Source of the DNA: an uncultured Lachnospiraceae bacterium
Lineage (GTDB): Bacteria; Bacillota; Clostridia; Lachnospirales; Lachnospiraceae
Direction: 5' to 3'
Assembly (NCBI GenBank): GCA_910586405.1
Contig: CAJUII010000002.1
Coordinates: forward strand, 1-64,000
Length of the DNA: 64,000 bases
Positions 43,547 to 52,457 of this stretch are shown one piece after another; positions within the stretch are counted from its first letter, which is position 1; every line of letters begins with the position of its first letter. Made by a program: the position numbers and the translations under genes. The notes under the pieces are model-generated. The model was not told where the DNA came from. It did not search any database and saw only the letters and a list, made by a program, of their open reading frames with translations.

Positions 43547-44130
43547 GGACATGCTCCCCTGTAATACTGTATAAACCGTTCATTTAATAATTGATACGCG
43601 CTGCGGCTCACTGGCAAAATCGTGTTATCAGAAAGTGTACAATCTGTACGAGTGATTTTCTCGACATAGGACAGATTTACCACGTAACTTCTATGGCACT
43701 TCACGAACTATTCTTTTCTGTGTATATGCGCCACAACTGCCGCCAGACTCTCCTTGATGCGGATTGTCGGCGCATCTGCCAGATGCAGGTGCGTGTAATG
43801 CCCCAATACCTCCATGTAGCAGATACTGCCCTCCGCAATCCTTTTTGTTGCGCCATTCTCGCTGATCGTAATACTAATATTGTCCTCCATACCACGATGC
43901 CGCTCTGCCAGCAGTTCGTCGAGCAGACTGTCAAGCTTGTCCGCTGTAATTGGTTTGAGCAGATATCGCACAGCCCGCACTTCATAGCCCTCGATGGCAA
44001 ACGCGCTGTCCGCCGTCAGAAACGCAATCGGCAGCTTTTTATCCTTTTTGCGGATGGCGTGTGCAAGCTCCACGCCATTCATCCGCCGCATCGCGATATC
44101 AAGAAAGACCGCATCGTATGCGATCCGCAT
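43543..44130 (-). pseudogene. Truncated LytTR-family response regulator with in-frame amber stop
   Basis: The frame encodes a response regulator lacking about its first 45 residues. It starts MRIAYDAVFLDIAMRRMNG, so the phospho-acceptor Asp is present but the N-terminal acidic pair and first helix are gone. RAVRYLLKPI supplies the receiver lysine. A LytTR DNA-binding domain follows (ICYMEVLGHYTHL). TAG at 43708-43710 interrupts it after HIHRKE. The same frame then continues FVKCHRSYVVNLSYVEKITR to TGA at 43543, the normal LytTR ending. TAG fits a single C-to-T change of a CAG codon. GGAG lies before the ATG, 22 bases after the upstream gene, so transcription is possible, but function is doubtful. 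Confidence 0.85.
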
Positions 44131-44152
44131 CTTGTTCTCCTTCCCTTTGTCA

Positions 44153-47100
44153 TCACTTTTGTTCCTTTTTCACCCGCCGCTGCTTCCTGCGCGCACCTCG
44201 TTTCTTCAACACCGCGGTCAACAAGATCACGGCTGCTGCTGCGGCGGCTATGCTGCCGATCATCAGCACTTTATTGTCCTGATCTTCCACGACACAGAAA
44301 TACGCCTGCGTGCCCGTCATGCCAACTTGCAGATATTGTCCCCTGATCTTGCTCTCTTGCTCCGTCCAGACCGCATCCGCGCATCCATAGACGACCGCAT
44401 CCTCATAGGGATTGAGAATGCGCAGCGCAAAGGAATCGGTATCCTTGATGCCGCTGTTTTCTAGTGTCACCTCATACACGACATACGGTTTGCCAGCAGC
44501 CTCCTCTGGAGGCGCCATATCACTGATTCTGGCATTTAGTACCGTCTCCTCCGTAAAGATATCCTCCACCAAAGCATAAGGTTTTTTCCAGGCACCCTCC
44601 TGTGTGCCCTCGGCATCACTGCTGCTCTGCACAACAGTCACATTGTCCTTGTACACAGCCTCCACAACGAAAGTGCCGCTCATTCTCTGCCCGGAAACGT
44701 CAGGCCATGCCCCATAAAAGCCTTCCTTCGCCGGAATCTGTGGGAAGTTCAGCTTGTCGAGCCTCTCCCCGTACTTCACTTCCTCTGAGCCGAGATAGGT
44801 GTCCTCGATTTTGTAAATTACTTTGAGATGCCAAAACTGTGTGGGAAGCTGTTCCACCGTCAGCAGTTCCTCGTAGCTCATAGGCTCTGCCACACCGATA
44901 TAGCTGATGTTGTCTATGCCGTGAATCTGCTCTCCGACATAAAAATTGTCGGCAACCTTTGCGCCTTCTTCCGCGGCGTCCGCATCCATCTCCTCATAGG
45001 AGACAACCTGTCCTGCGATGGCGCCCGCGCGGCCGTTCTCAGACTGCACATCTGCCATAGAATAACAGTTTTTGAGTGTTTCCGCGTATCCGGCAATACC
45101 GCCCACATTCTTGTTTCCAGTGACAGAACAGAGCGCATAGCACTTTTTGATGATGGTCAGAGACTCGCCGCAGATACCGCCCACATAATCGCCCTCTATG
45201 CTCTCCACGCTTCCGTAGCCCTCGGAATCCACAATAATACCGTGGTTCATATAGCCGCAGATGCCGCCTGCCCCATTCTTTTTGGCGGTGATATAGCCCT
45301 CATTGACGCTGTCCGTCACCAGACATTTCGTGATGAAGCGTCTGCCGATCTCATACTCAATGGTTCCTGCCGCACTGTCCTCAGGATCCTCGTCATCAAT
45401 GGACATCGAGCCCGCGATACCGCCCACATTGATATCCCCTTTCACAACACCCTTGTTGACACAGGCATCAGTGCGTCCTGTCGTGATGGTGTCAATATTC
45501 TCATCATCGACATCCTCATACAGCGCCTCGATGCTCAGGCTCTCAAGATCTACCATACGGTCCGCCAAGAGATTAAACACGATGTTCAACTGATCATTGA
45601 CTGCGCGAAGGTCATCATTGATGATATCAGAATAACCTGCTGCATTGTCGCTGAGCACCTTGATGCTGTCCGATAACCCTTTGAGCTGGTCATGAAAATT
45701 CTCCTTGGCGATGTCAAAATCATCTCCGAGCTTGGAGAAACGGATATCCGGCTGCGCATTCATATAGTTGACTATCCCCTTCACGCTGTTGTTTGCCGCT
45801 TTCAGCGAATCCAACATACCGTGAATGTGGTCTGTCGCCCTGTCGATGTCCTTCCTTGCTGCCTCCGCCGCATCCGCGGTATACGGTGCGAGAATGTTGT
45901 ACACTGTTGCCAGATTACTCAGAATCGCAGAAGCCGACGAGGACATCTCACCAAGATCGTCCACCAACTGAATCACTTCTGCCACGATGGCATCCTGCTG
46001 CGCCGAAGTAAGCTCTTCCCAGCTCTTGTAGGAGCCGTCTGCCTTCTGCACAATATCTTTTATGTTCTTGATAGACTTCTGCACTGCATCGGACGACTTT
46101 GACAGCGCGTCAATCGAATCCTTGATGTTTGACTTAGAGGTATCGACGGTCTGCTTTTTGTTCTGCTTGTTGAACTTGATCTCCACTGTGCAGGGGGCTT
46201 TGGACATCTTAGTGATATCAAACTCATAAATGTATGTACCGCTCTGCCTTTTGGACACAGACAGTTTTTTGCCGCCCGCATCTGTGACAGAGATACTCTT
46301 GACCGTGTAGGCTGCACTCGGTTTCACATTGACGGTCACGGTTCCCTCCGCATTGCCTGAATACGACGCATTGCCGCTCATATTGGACTTTAGGATAATG
46401 TCCACAGGCTCAAACTGTGCTGTGACATCTACCTCCTTTGATGGCATGGTAAAAGAATACCGCTTGCCGTCCTTTTCCAGCACAGGCTTTGCGCCATTTA
46501 CCAGAATGCTGGTCAGCACATAACCGTTGTTGGATGTCGGTGTTATATAGACCTTCTCCCCCGCCTTAGCGCTTGTCATATCGACTGCCACGACGCCGCC
46601 TGTGCTGGAAGCGGTGGTGATATTGTAGGCATTCCCTTGGTCCGCTGTGTCCTTCTGCTTCTCTACAAAAACGGCATAGACACTGTAGTTGTCGTTGTCT
46701 CCCTCCAGATCGACGATATACGTATAGGTTTGATTCTCGCTGTCGTAGGTCAGCGCACTTTTGCCAACCACAGTGTCAGTTATCGATTTGACATACTCTG
46801 GCTGCTCCTCCGCTGCGGGAATTGTCTCCTCGTTGTTTGCACTTTCTGTCGTGCCCTCTTGTTCGGTCTGACTTTCATTTTCTGACAGTCCTTCGGTATT
46901 TGTAACAGGTTCGGTCTCTGATGGGGTATCAGAGGGCTTTTCTGCTTCTGTCACAGGTTCGGTCTCCGACAGGGTATCAGAGGGCTTTTCTGCTTCTGTT
47001 ATAGATTCGGTCTCTGACGGGGTATCAGAGGGCTTTTCTGTCTCCATCATCTCAGCGTCGCTCTCTGATGGGTTTGGTGTCTCCGTTGTGGGCTCTCCTT

Positions 47101-49657
47101 CCGATGTAAAATCCGATGATTCTTCCACATCCGATGCGTTGTCATTTCCCGATGCGCTCTCTGTGTCCGCAGATTCCTCACCGCTGTCTGCCGGATTTTT
47201 GGATGTGCTCTCTGCATCTGGCGAACTGCCGCTGTCTGCCGGATTGTTCGACGCGCTTTCTTTGTCCGCCGGATTCTCTGACGCACCTTCACGTTCCGCA
47301 GCGTTTTCCACCAGTCCTGCCAATTGCGTCTCCTGCTCTGTATCGCCTTTGCCAGACGCACCTGCTGCGCCGGAGAGTGTCACCTTCTTAAATTCCAGCG
47401 CCTTGTTCTCATCGACATCATAGCCGTCACTAGGTTTTATTGTGATCTGATACTGTGTTCCGCTCGCGCCCTTGCGCACAAAGATTGTTCCGCCGGCATT
47501 CGACTCTGGATAGATGCGTTTTCGTGAATCCTTGTCATACTGACTCTGAAACAGCACCTCGACCTCCACATCCCTGTCCGGCATTTGGAACACACGTTCA
47601 TTGACATTGGTGTTGCTCGGCGCGGAGGCAATATCGCCCGACACCTTCATCTCTTTGAAAACATACTCCGCGCCAGCCACGATATGAATCGTGACCTCCT
47701 CGCCTGACGCCGCAGTATTGCCGCCTCCAGCCACATATGCGGTCCCGCCTGTGCCGGATTTGACTGTGACCTTGTGGGAAGCCGACGAAGCTTTCGCAAA
47801 GACTGCCTCCACCACAGTAGACATCTCTTCCTTGATATAGCTCTTTCTGTCCAGCGTGATTTCATTGTCTGCACTCACGGCCCCGGAATAGCTGACGCCA
47901 CCGACCTTGTAGCCGTCAAAACGGTATCCGCTCGAAGCCGATGCCTTGAATGTCACCTTGTCACCGTCCTCGGTTGCAGTGACGCGTCCGCCCACAGTGG
48001 ATTTCACAAGAAATGTCCCTTTATATACAAACTGTGCTGTGACCTTCACATTTTTCTTTGGCATCACAAATGTATATTGGTCACTTCTGCCGCTCACCAA
48101 AGTGACCGCAATCCCCTTGCCGCCCGCATCCTTCACGCTCAGCGAGCCATCCTTAAGCCTGTATCCATCCTCCGGCGCCACAGTGATGGTCACAGTGTCC
48201 TTTTCTTGTGGATTGGTGCTGTCTGCTTTGATTGTACCGCCCACACTCGAAAGCAGTGTGAGCCTGCTGTAATCTGTCTCATCATACACGGAGTCATCGA
48301 GCTTATCGAGAACCGCCAAGTCCTCTGACAACTGCTTTGCGGTGTCATTCAAATCCGACATTTTATCTCCTGCCGCAGAGACATGGTTCAGTACATCCGG
48401 CAGCATATCGATAATGTGCTCCATGCGCGCCGACACCGCATTGACCTCATCGACATTTTCATCCACAAAATCCGTGATCTGCGTGACGAGCACATCTCCC
48501 GAATCGATCGCACTGTCCGCATAGGACTGCATTCGATCCACATCCCCCTTCATGCCGTCGCTTGCGGCGTCCATGTCATCGATGGTCTTTTCTATGATAT
48601 CGTGCAGTTTATTGATCGCGTTGCGCAGAGATTCCGCCTCATCAATCTCGATAAAAGGCTCCATCTGCCCTACAATGCCGCCGATATCCTTGCGCCCATA
48701 GACGTTTCCGCTGTTCGTGCACAGGGAGACAACACCCGACTGGCGACCGGCGATGCCGCCGATATTGTAGCCTGTGTGCTCATATCCAACGGTCCCTGTG
48801 TTTGCGCACCGCGATATCACACCGTCAGAAAATCCCGCGATACCGCCTGTGTCCACACCGCTGTACAGTTCATTGTCATCATTGGCTGTCAGACTTTCAA
48901 GAATCCCCATGCCAGTCCCCATCTCGTCATCCTGCTCCACCCACGCACTGTTGTCATTGATGCCCGCGCGGTTCGTACAGTTGTTCAGCGCGCCGTGATT
49001 GATGCCCACAACGCCTCCCGTCGAGTAGTATCCGGTGATTCTGCCCTTCACAGAACACCCTGTGATTGTTCCTGTATGCTCATTGATCCCTGCGATGCCG
49101 CCCACTGTATCGCGGCCGCTCACAGTCCCCTGAAAGGTACAGTTCTTGATCGTACCGTAGTTGATGCCGCAGATGCTTCCCATACATTCCTTCTCATTTT
49201 CGGATTCGACTGCCCCCTTTACTGTCAGGTTTTGAATCAAACCGTCGCGCTCCACATAGCGAAACAGCCCGATCACATATCCGTCCCCCATGTAGTCAAA
49301 GCCGGAGATCGTATGTCCCACACCGTCAAATACCCCATTGAACACCGGCACGATCTCGATTGGTGTGCCTGAGAGGTCAATGTCCGCTTTGAGGCTGACA
49401 TATTTATTTCTCGACCATGAGTCGATATAGCACTTGGCGGCAAACTCCGCAAATTCTTCCGGGGTGCTGATATCAATTCTTTCATATTTTATATCTTGTA
49501 TATTCTCTTCTGTTTCTGCGTCCACGGCCTGCTCCTTCATCTGCTCCGCCGCCTGCACAGTATGTATTGGTATTGGTTTTATTCCAGCCAAAATGCTTCC
49601 GACCGCCAGCATAACTGCCAGTGCCAAAGCCGCTGCTCTGCTCTGTCTGCTATACAT
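44153..49657 (-). CDS. Large membrane-anchored surface protein: GLUG, coiled-coil and InlB-like repeats
   Basis: A 1834-residue exported protein. After a signal peptide (residues 1-36, ending TVQA) come GLUG units (about 110-320, such as GGIAGINEHTGTITGCSVKG), a long helical region (about 330-430) and Gly-rich InlB-B-like repeats (about 440-720, with VGGTIKADSTNP and MPKKNVKVTAQF). A Ser/Thr/Glu/Pro linker (about 740-960) with three 16-residue repeats is followed by further InlB-like repeats, a second helical region (about 1160-1360), a second GLUG block and a C-terminal domain. It ends in one membrane helix (SIAAAAAAVILLTAVL) and a basic tail (KKRGARRKQRRVKKEQK). ATG at 49657 and GTG at 49666 are both possible. 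It overlaps the MMPL gene and is probably its partner. Function is unknown. Confidence 0.85.
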   Translation of the reverse strand: MYSRQSRAAALALAVMLAVGSILAGIKPIPIHTVQAAEQMKEQAVDAETEENIQDIKYERIDISTPEEFAEFAAKCYIDSWSRNKYVSLKADIDLSGTPIEIVPVFNGVFDGVGHTISGFDYMGDGYVIGLFRYVERDGLIQNLTVKGAVESENEKECMGSICGINYGTIKNCTFQGTVSGRDTVGGIAGINEHTGTITGCSVKGRITGYYSTGGVVGINHGALNNCTNRAGINDNSAWVEQDDEMGTGMGILESLTANDDNELYSGVDTGGIAGFSDGVISRCANTGTVGYEHTGYNIGGIAGRQSGVVSLCTNSGNVYGRKDIGGIVGQMEPFIEIDEAESLRNAINKLHDIIEKTIDDMDAASDGMKGDVDRMQSYADSAIDSGDVLVTQITDFVDENVDEVNAVSARMEHIIDMLPDVLNHVSAAGDKMSDLNDTAKQLSEDLAVLDKLDDSVYDETDYSRLTLLSSVGGTIKADSTNPQEKDTVTITVAPEDGYRLKDGSLSVKDAGGKGIAVTLVSGRSDQYTFVMPKKNVKVTAQFVYKGTFLVKSTVGGRVTATEDGDKVTFKASASSGYRFDGYKVGGVSYSGAVSADNEITLDRKSYIKEEMSTVVEAVFAKASSASHKVTVKSGTGGTAYVAGGGNTAASGEEVTIHIVAGAEYVFKEMKVSGDIASAPSNTNVNERVFQMPDRDVEVEVLFQSQYDKDSRKRIYPESNAGGTIFVRKGASGTQYQITIKPSDGYDVDENKALEFKKVTLSGAAGASGKGDTEQETQLAGLVENAAEREGASENPADKESASNNPADSGSSPDAESTSKNPADSGEESADTESASGNDNASDVEESSDFTSEGEPTTETPNPSESDAEMMETEKPSDTPSETESITEAEKPSDTLSETEPVTEAEKPSDTPSETEPVTNTEGLSENESQTEQEGTTESANNEETIPAAEEQPEYVKSITDTVVGKSALTYDSENQTYTYIVDLEGDNDNYSVYAVFVEKQKDTADQGNAYNITTASSTGGVVAVDMTSAKAGEKVYITPTSNNGYVLTSILVNGAKPVLEKDGKRYSFTMPSKEVDVTAQFEPVDIILKSNMSGNASYSGNAEGTVTVNVKPSAAYTVKSISVTDAGGKKLSVSKRQSGTYIYEFDITKMSKAPCTVEIKFNKQNKKQTVDTSKSNIKDSIDALSKSSDAVQKSIKNIKDIVQKADGSYKSWEELTSAQQDAIVAEVIQLVDDLGEMSSSASAILSNLATVYNILAPYTADAAEAARKDIDRATDHIHGMLDSLKAANNSVKGIVNYMNAQPDIRFSKLGDDFDIAKENFHDQLKGLSDSIKVLSDNAAGYSDIINDDLRAVNDQLNIVFNLLADRMVDLESLSIEALYEDVDDENIDTITTGRTDACVNKGVVKGDINVGGIAGSMSIDDEDPEDSAAGTIEYEIGRRFITKCLVTDSVNEGYITAKKNGAGGICGYMNHGIIVDSEGYGSVESIEGDYVGGICGESLTIIKKCYALCSVTGNKNVGGIAGYAETLKNCYSMADVQSENGRAGAIAGQVVSYEEMDADAAEEGAKVADNFYVGEQIHGIDNISYIGVAEPMSYEELLTVEQLPTQFWHLKVIYKIEDTYLGSEEVKYGERLDKLNFPQIPAKEGFYGAWPDVSGQRMSGTFVVEAVYKDNVTVVQSSSDAEGTQEGAWKKPYALVEDIFTEETVLNARISDMAPPEEAAGKPYVVYEVTLENSGIKDTDSFALRILNPYEDAVVYGCADAVWTEQESKIRGQYLQVGMTGTQAYFCVVEDQDNKVLMIGSIAAAAAAVILLTAVLKKRGARRKQRRVKKEQK
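46895..47038 (-). repeat. Three tandem 48-bp coding repeats
   Basis: Three 48-base units encode EKPSDTPSETESITEA, EKPSDTLSETEPVTEA and EKPSDTPSETEPVTNT within the linker of the membrane-anchored surface protein. The units are nearly identical at DNA level and could expand or contract by slippage or recombination. Confidence 0.88.
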
Positions 49658-52157
49658 CCTTCTCACCCTCTCCCTTTTGTGCCTGCTCCTTCTCCATCAC
49701 CTCTCGAATATCGCTTCCGTCATCTTCCCTCGGCTCTAGTTTTCCCATATTGACAAACAGATTTGCGTCACCGCGTATCAAGCCGTGGATTTCTCCGATG
49801 ACTGTACCGTTGATCTGTCCCTGCACAATGCCGTCAACGCGCATCAGGCCGCTGACGCGCTCTAATTTGAGCGGTATGGATACGGCAAATGACGTTCTGT
49901 CGATAATCTTCTCGCCCAGCAGAAGAATCTGCGGGAGCACAAACATGACTGTAAAAATAGAAAGGATTGTCCCTCTGCCAAGACACTGCCCAATGCCGCA
50001 CACCGCACCGTCCGAGGACATCTGTCCGATAAAGATGCCTGCCAGCGCAAGCATGGTGCCCGAGGTGACGATGGTCGGGAAGGCAAAGTTCATCGTCTCT
50101 ATAATCGCGTCCTTCTTGGACATTTTGTCCTTGATTTCCAGAAATCTGCCTGAAATCACGATCGCGTAGTCAATATTGGCACCCATCTGAATCGAGGACA
50201 CAATCATCGCGCTCAGGAAAAACACATTTTTCTGCTCTATTGCAGGAAATGAAAAATTCACCCAGATCACGCCCTGAATCACTGCGATCAGAAGCACCGG
50301 CATACCTGCCGACATAAAAGTGAACAACAGTACGACCAGCACGGCGAGAATCGAGACCACATTGACCACGGTGTTGTCGCGCTGGAAAGTCTTATATAAA
50401 TCATACTGGCTGGTGGACTCTCCGGGAACGAGCACTTCAGACTTCTCATAATACTGTCCCGCGATCTCGTGCATCTCATCGAGAAAGGCAAACGTCTCCT
50501 CCCCCTCCTCCGGCAGAGTCAGATAGATCAGCATACGGCTGTACTGTTCGCCCTGAAGCTGGTCGAGCGCAATCTGCATCTTGGTGTGCGCCTCCTCGAG
50601 CGTGTCCATCAAATCATCCTCGAGCGTGACATACCCTTCGTCCACCTCGTCATAGAGAAACATAAAGATATCGATGAGCGGCACACTGTAGTTCGAGAAG
50701 CCGTTCACAATCTTGGCATAGTTCTCATCGTTCACCGCATACGCCATATATAACAGCTCTGCCACCTCATAGTCCAGCTCGAGAAGCTCCGAGAAATCCC
50801 TCGCGGTCAGCTTATCCGTCAGCATGTAGCCGTCCATCGCCTCGGTGTTTGCAAGCCCCTGCGAATGGTCTACCTCCGGTCTGGCATCGAGCTCATTGAG
50901 AAGTTTTCGCTCCTTCTCATAGCTGCCCGCCGGGACGACAAGCGCGACGAAATTCTCCGCGCCAAAGCTCTCCTCAATCATCTCGTCCACCACCATCGCA
51001 TCGCTCTGCACAGGTGTCTCAAGCTGTGTGTAGCCATAGACATACGGGCAGTTGGACTGAATGAGATACGCCCCCACCAGCACGACGATAAACAATGGCG
51101 GAATGATAAATCTTGTCTTGTATGCGAATTTTCCCACAAATGGAATATCCGGGATAAAGCTCTTGTGCTTGGTCTTATCCATCGCCTTGCCAAAGAGCAT
51201 AATAAGCCCCGGCATCAGCAAAAATACACCCAAAAGGCTCAGCAGAATCGCTCGGATCAGACACAGCGCCATATCGCTGCCGATGCCAAACTGCATGAAC
51301 ATCATCGCGATCAAACCGCCCATCGTTGTCAGCGAACTCGAGAAAATCTCTGGAATCGCCTTGCTGAGCGCCACAATATCCGCCTCGCGGATGCCGAGTG
51401 TCTGGTGTTCTTCTTTGTAGCGGTTACAGAAAATAACCGCATAGTCCACAGACAGGGCAAGCTGCAGCACGATGGTAACGGAGTCTGACACGAACGAGAT
51501 TGTCCCCATCATAAAGTTTGTTCCCTTGGTGATCAATGCCGCCGAGCAGAATGTCAGCAGCAGTACTGGCACCTCCGCCCACGTCTGCGATGTCAAGAGC
51601 AGCACCGAGACGACCACAATCGCCACCAGCACGCTGATCACGGACATCTCCTTTGCAAGCTGCTCTGCCGACGCATCTCCCATCGCGGTAGACACATAGA
51701 TATCATAGCCGTCCAGCATCGCGCGGACCTCGTCTAGCGCCGCAAGCGCCCTGTCGTCCGTCTCCTCATAGCCAAACGTGATCGAGTACAGCGCCGAGAA
51801 GTTGTTGTAATGCTTCTTAGAATTGTCAAAATCCAGCATGATAATGCTGTCGAGCGCCTCGAGCTCCTCATAAATCCGATCAGCCTCCTCATAGGGAATG
51901 TTTGTCACCATGACCTTCGCGGTGCCATACGTGATAAACTGCTCCTCCATACGGTCTAGTCCCCGGCTCGTCTCCGTCGTTTCCGGCAGATATGCCGAGA
52001 GTGCGTTCTCCACTGTTGTCCAGTTCATCGAGACCACTGAAAAGATCAGCGCGATGCCAAACAGCAGAAAAAACAAGTTGCGTCTGTCTACGATGAAGGT
52101 GGCGACCTTGATCATCAGTCCGCCCTCTTCAGCGCTTTTTTTGGGTTGTTCGTCCAT
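49650..52157 (-). CDS. MMPL family RND transporter
   Basis: An 835-residue RND-type exporter of the MMPL family, with twelve predicted membrane segments in two halves and two large external loops (about 40-190 and 400-590). N-terminal MIKVATFIVDRRNLFFLLFG is followed by the first helix. Family segments include LALSVDYAVIFCNRYKEEH in the first half and GANIDYAIVISGRFLEI in the second, each carrying the membrane Asp-Tyr pair expected for proton coupling. AGGAGG seven bases before ATG at 52157 sets the start over a longer frame from 52217. The stop overlaps the start of the large surface protein, so the two are translationally coupled. MMPL proteins export lipids, glycolipids or drugs. The palindrome at its promoter suggests control by a TetR-type regulator not present here. 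Confidence 0.92.
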   Translation of the reverse strand: MDEQPKKSAEEGGLMIKVATFIVDRRNLFFLLFGIALIFSVVSMNWTTVENALSAYLPETTETSRGLDRMEEQFITYGTAKVMVTNIPYEEADRIYEELEALDSIIMLDFDNSKKHYNNFSALYSITFGYEETDDRALAALDEVRAMLDGYDIYVSTAMGDASAEQLAKEMSVISVLVAIVVVSVLLLTSQTWAEVPVLLLTFCSAALITKGTNFMMGTISFVSDSVTIVLQLALSVDYAVIFCNRYKEEHQTLGIREADIVALSKAIPEIFSSSLTTMGGLIAMMFMQFGIGSDMALCLIRAILLSLLGVFLLMPGLIMLFGKAMDKTKHKSFIPDIPFVGKFAYKTRFIIPPLFIVVLVGAYLIQSNCPYVYGYTQLETPVQSDAMVVDEMIEESFGAENFVALVVPAGSYEKERKLLNELDARPEVDHSQGLANTEAMDGYMLTDKLTARDFSELLELDYEVAELLYMAYAVNDENYAKIVNGFSNYSVPLIDIFMFLYDEVDEGYVTLEDDLMDTLEEAHTKMQIALDQLQGEQYSRMLIYLTLPEEGEETFAFLDEMHEIAGQYYEKSEVLVPGESTSQYDLYKTFQRDNTVVNVVSILAVLVVLLFTFMSAGMPVLLIAVIQGVIWVNFSFPAIEQKNVFFLSAMIVSSIQMGANIDYAIVISGRFLEIKDKMSKKDAIIETMNFAFPTIVTSGTMLALAGIFIGQMSSDGAVCGIGQCLGRGTILSIFTVMFVLPQILLLGEKIIDRTSFAVSIPLKLERVSGLMRVDGIVQGQINGTVIGEIHGLIRGDANLFVNMGKLEPREDDGSDIREVMEKEQAQKGEGEKDV

Positions 52158-52205
52158 TTCCTTTCCTCCTACACAGCAAAAGTGTTTTTTATTATTATGA
52201 TGAAT

Positions 52206-52234
52206 AGTATAGTACATCTCTTTTGCTTTTTCAA
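52206..52234 (-). promoter_or_regulatory. SigA-type promoter of the MMPL operon
   Basis: On the minus strand TTGAAA (52229-52234) and TATACT (52206-52211) are separated by exactly 17 bases. Both are close to consensus. The expected transcript start is near 52199, giving a leader of about 42 bases with AGGAGG before the ATG at 52157. Confidence 0.8.
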
Positions 52235-52235
52235 G

Positions 52236-52252
52236 AATGACTATTAGTCATT
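52236..52252. promoter_or_regulatory. Perfect 17-bp palindrome, probable operator
   Basis: AATGACTA-T-TAGTCATT is a perfect inverted repeat with one central base. It ends one base upstream of the -35 element of the MMPL promoter. Palindromes of this size and position are typical of TetR or MarR family binding sites, and MMPL genes are often controlled by TetR-type repressors. No such regulator gene lies in the window. Confidence 0.65.
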
Positions 52253-52313
52253 TTCAAAAATTCATACTCTTTTTAGAATACTTTCACGGAAATATAATTG
52301 AGTGTGTACAATC

Positions 52314-52393
52314 GAGTAGGGGAATGACCTTCTCCCCTACTCACGCGCCGGGCACCCGTCAGCTTCTGCTGACAAGCTTCCTTGGGGTGCCCG
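52314..52393. other. Structured intergenic element of unknown role
   Basis: Two adjacent perfect hairpins. The first has 10-bp arms (GAGTAGGGGA/TCCCCTACTC, 52314-52323 and 52333-52342). The second has 9-bp arms (CGGGCACCC/GGGTGCCCG, 52349-52357 and 52385-52393) enclosing a third, 6-bp hairpin (GTCAGC/GCTGAC, 52358-52373). The GC-rich block stands out in an AT-rich gap. No T-run follows either arm on the MMPL side, so it is not a plain terminator. It could be an intergenic repeat, a small RNA or part of a compound terminator. Confidence 0.6.
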
Positions 52394-52402
52394 TGTGCAT
52401 AA

Positions 52403-52443
52403 AAAAAGTAACTATCCCTAAACTTGACGAATAGTCACTTTTT
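52403..52443 (-). terminator. Intrinsic terminator at the end of the right-hand glycan operon
   Basis: A stem of 12 pairs with one A-C mismatch (arms 52403-52415 and 52431-52443, loop 15 bases) lies 15 bases beyond the stop of the GT4 gene. On the minus strand the right arm starts with AAAAAGTGACTAT and the left arm ends with seven T residues. It should end the operon entering from the right edge and might also work on the plus strand. Confidence 0.75.
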
Positions 52444-52457
52444 ATTTTACCATTATT

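Larger units (their letters stand above)
52158..52457. other. Intergenic region between the glycan operon and the MMPL operon
   Basis: This 300-base stretch contains no coding frame that I can support. From right to left it holds the terminator of the GT4 gene (52403-52443), a structured inverted-repeat element (52314-52393), about 60 bases of AT-rich sequence, the palindrome and promoter of the MMPL gene (52206-52252), and its leader with the AGGAGG site. Each is listed separately. Confidence 0.7.

Noticed and set aside
43708..43710. Amber codon as a read-through or recoded amino acid codon
   Set aside because: Several intact genes in the window end in TAG, no pyrrolysine genes are seen, and the gene is also missing its N-terminus. 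Decay is the simpler reading.
48383..49372. 329-codon plus-strand open frame opposite the large surface protein gene
   Set aside because: It lies fully antisense to a protein with clear signal peptide and GLUG repeats, has no family motif, and its His/Arg/Ile-rich composition is typical of the complement of a coding strand.
30708..49657. LPxTG sorting signals on the two giant surface proteins
   Set aside because: Neither C-terminus has LPxTG followed by a hydrophobic segment. One ends in ELLIPITIS, the other has a membrane helix and basic tail without the motif.
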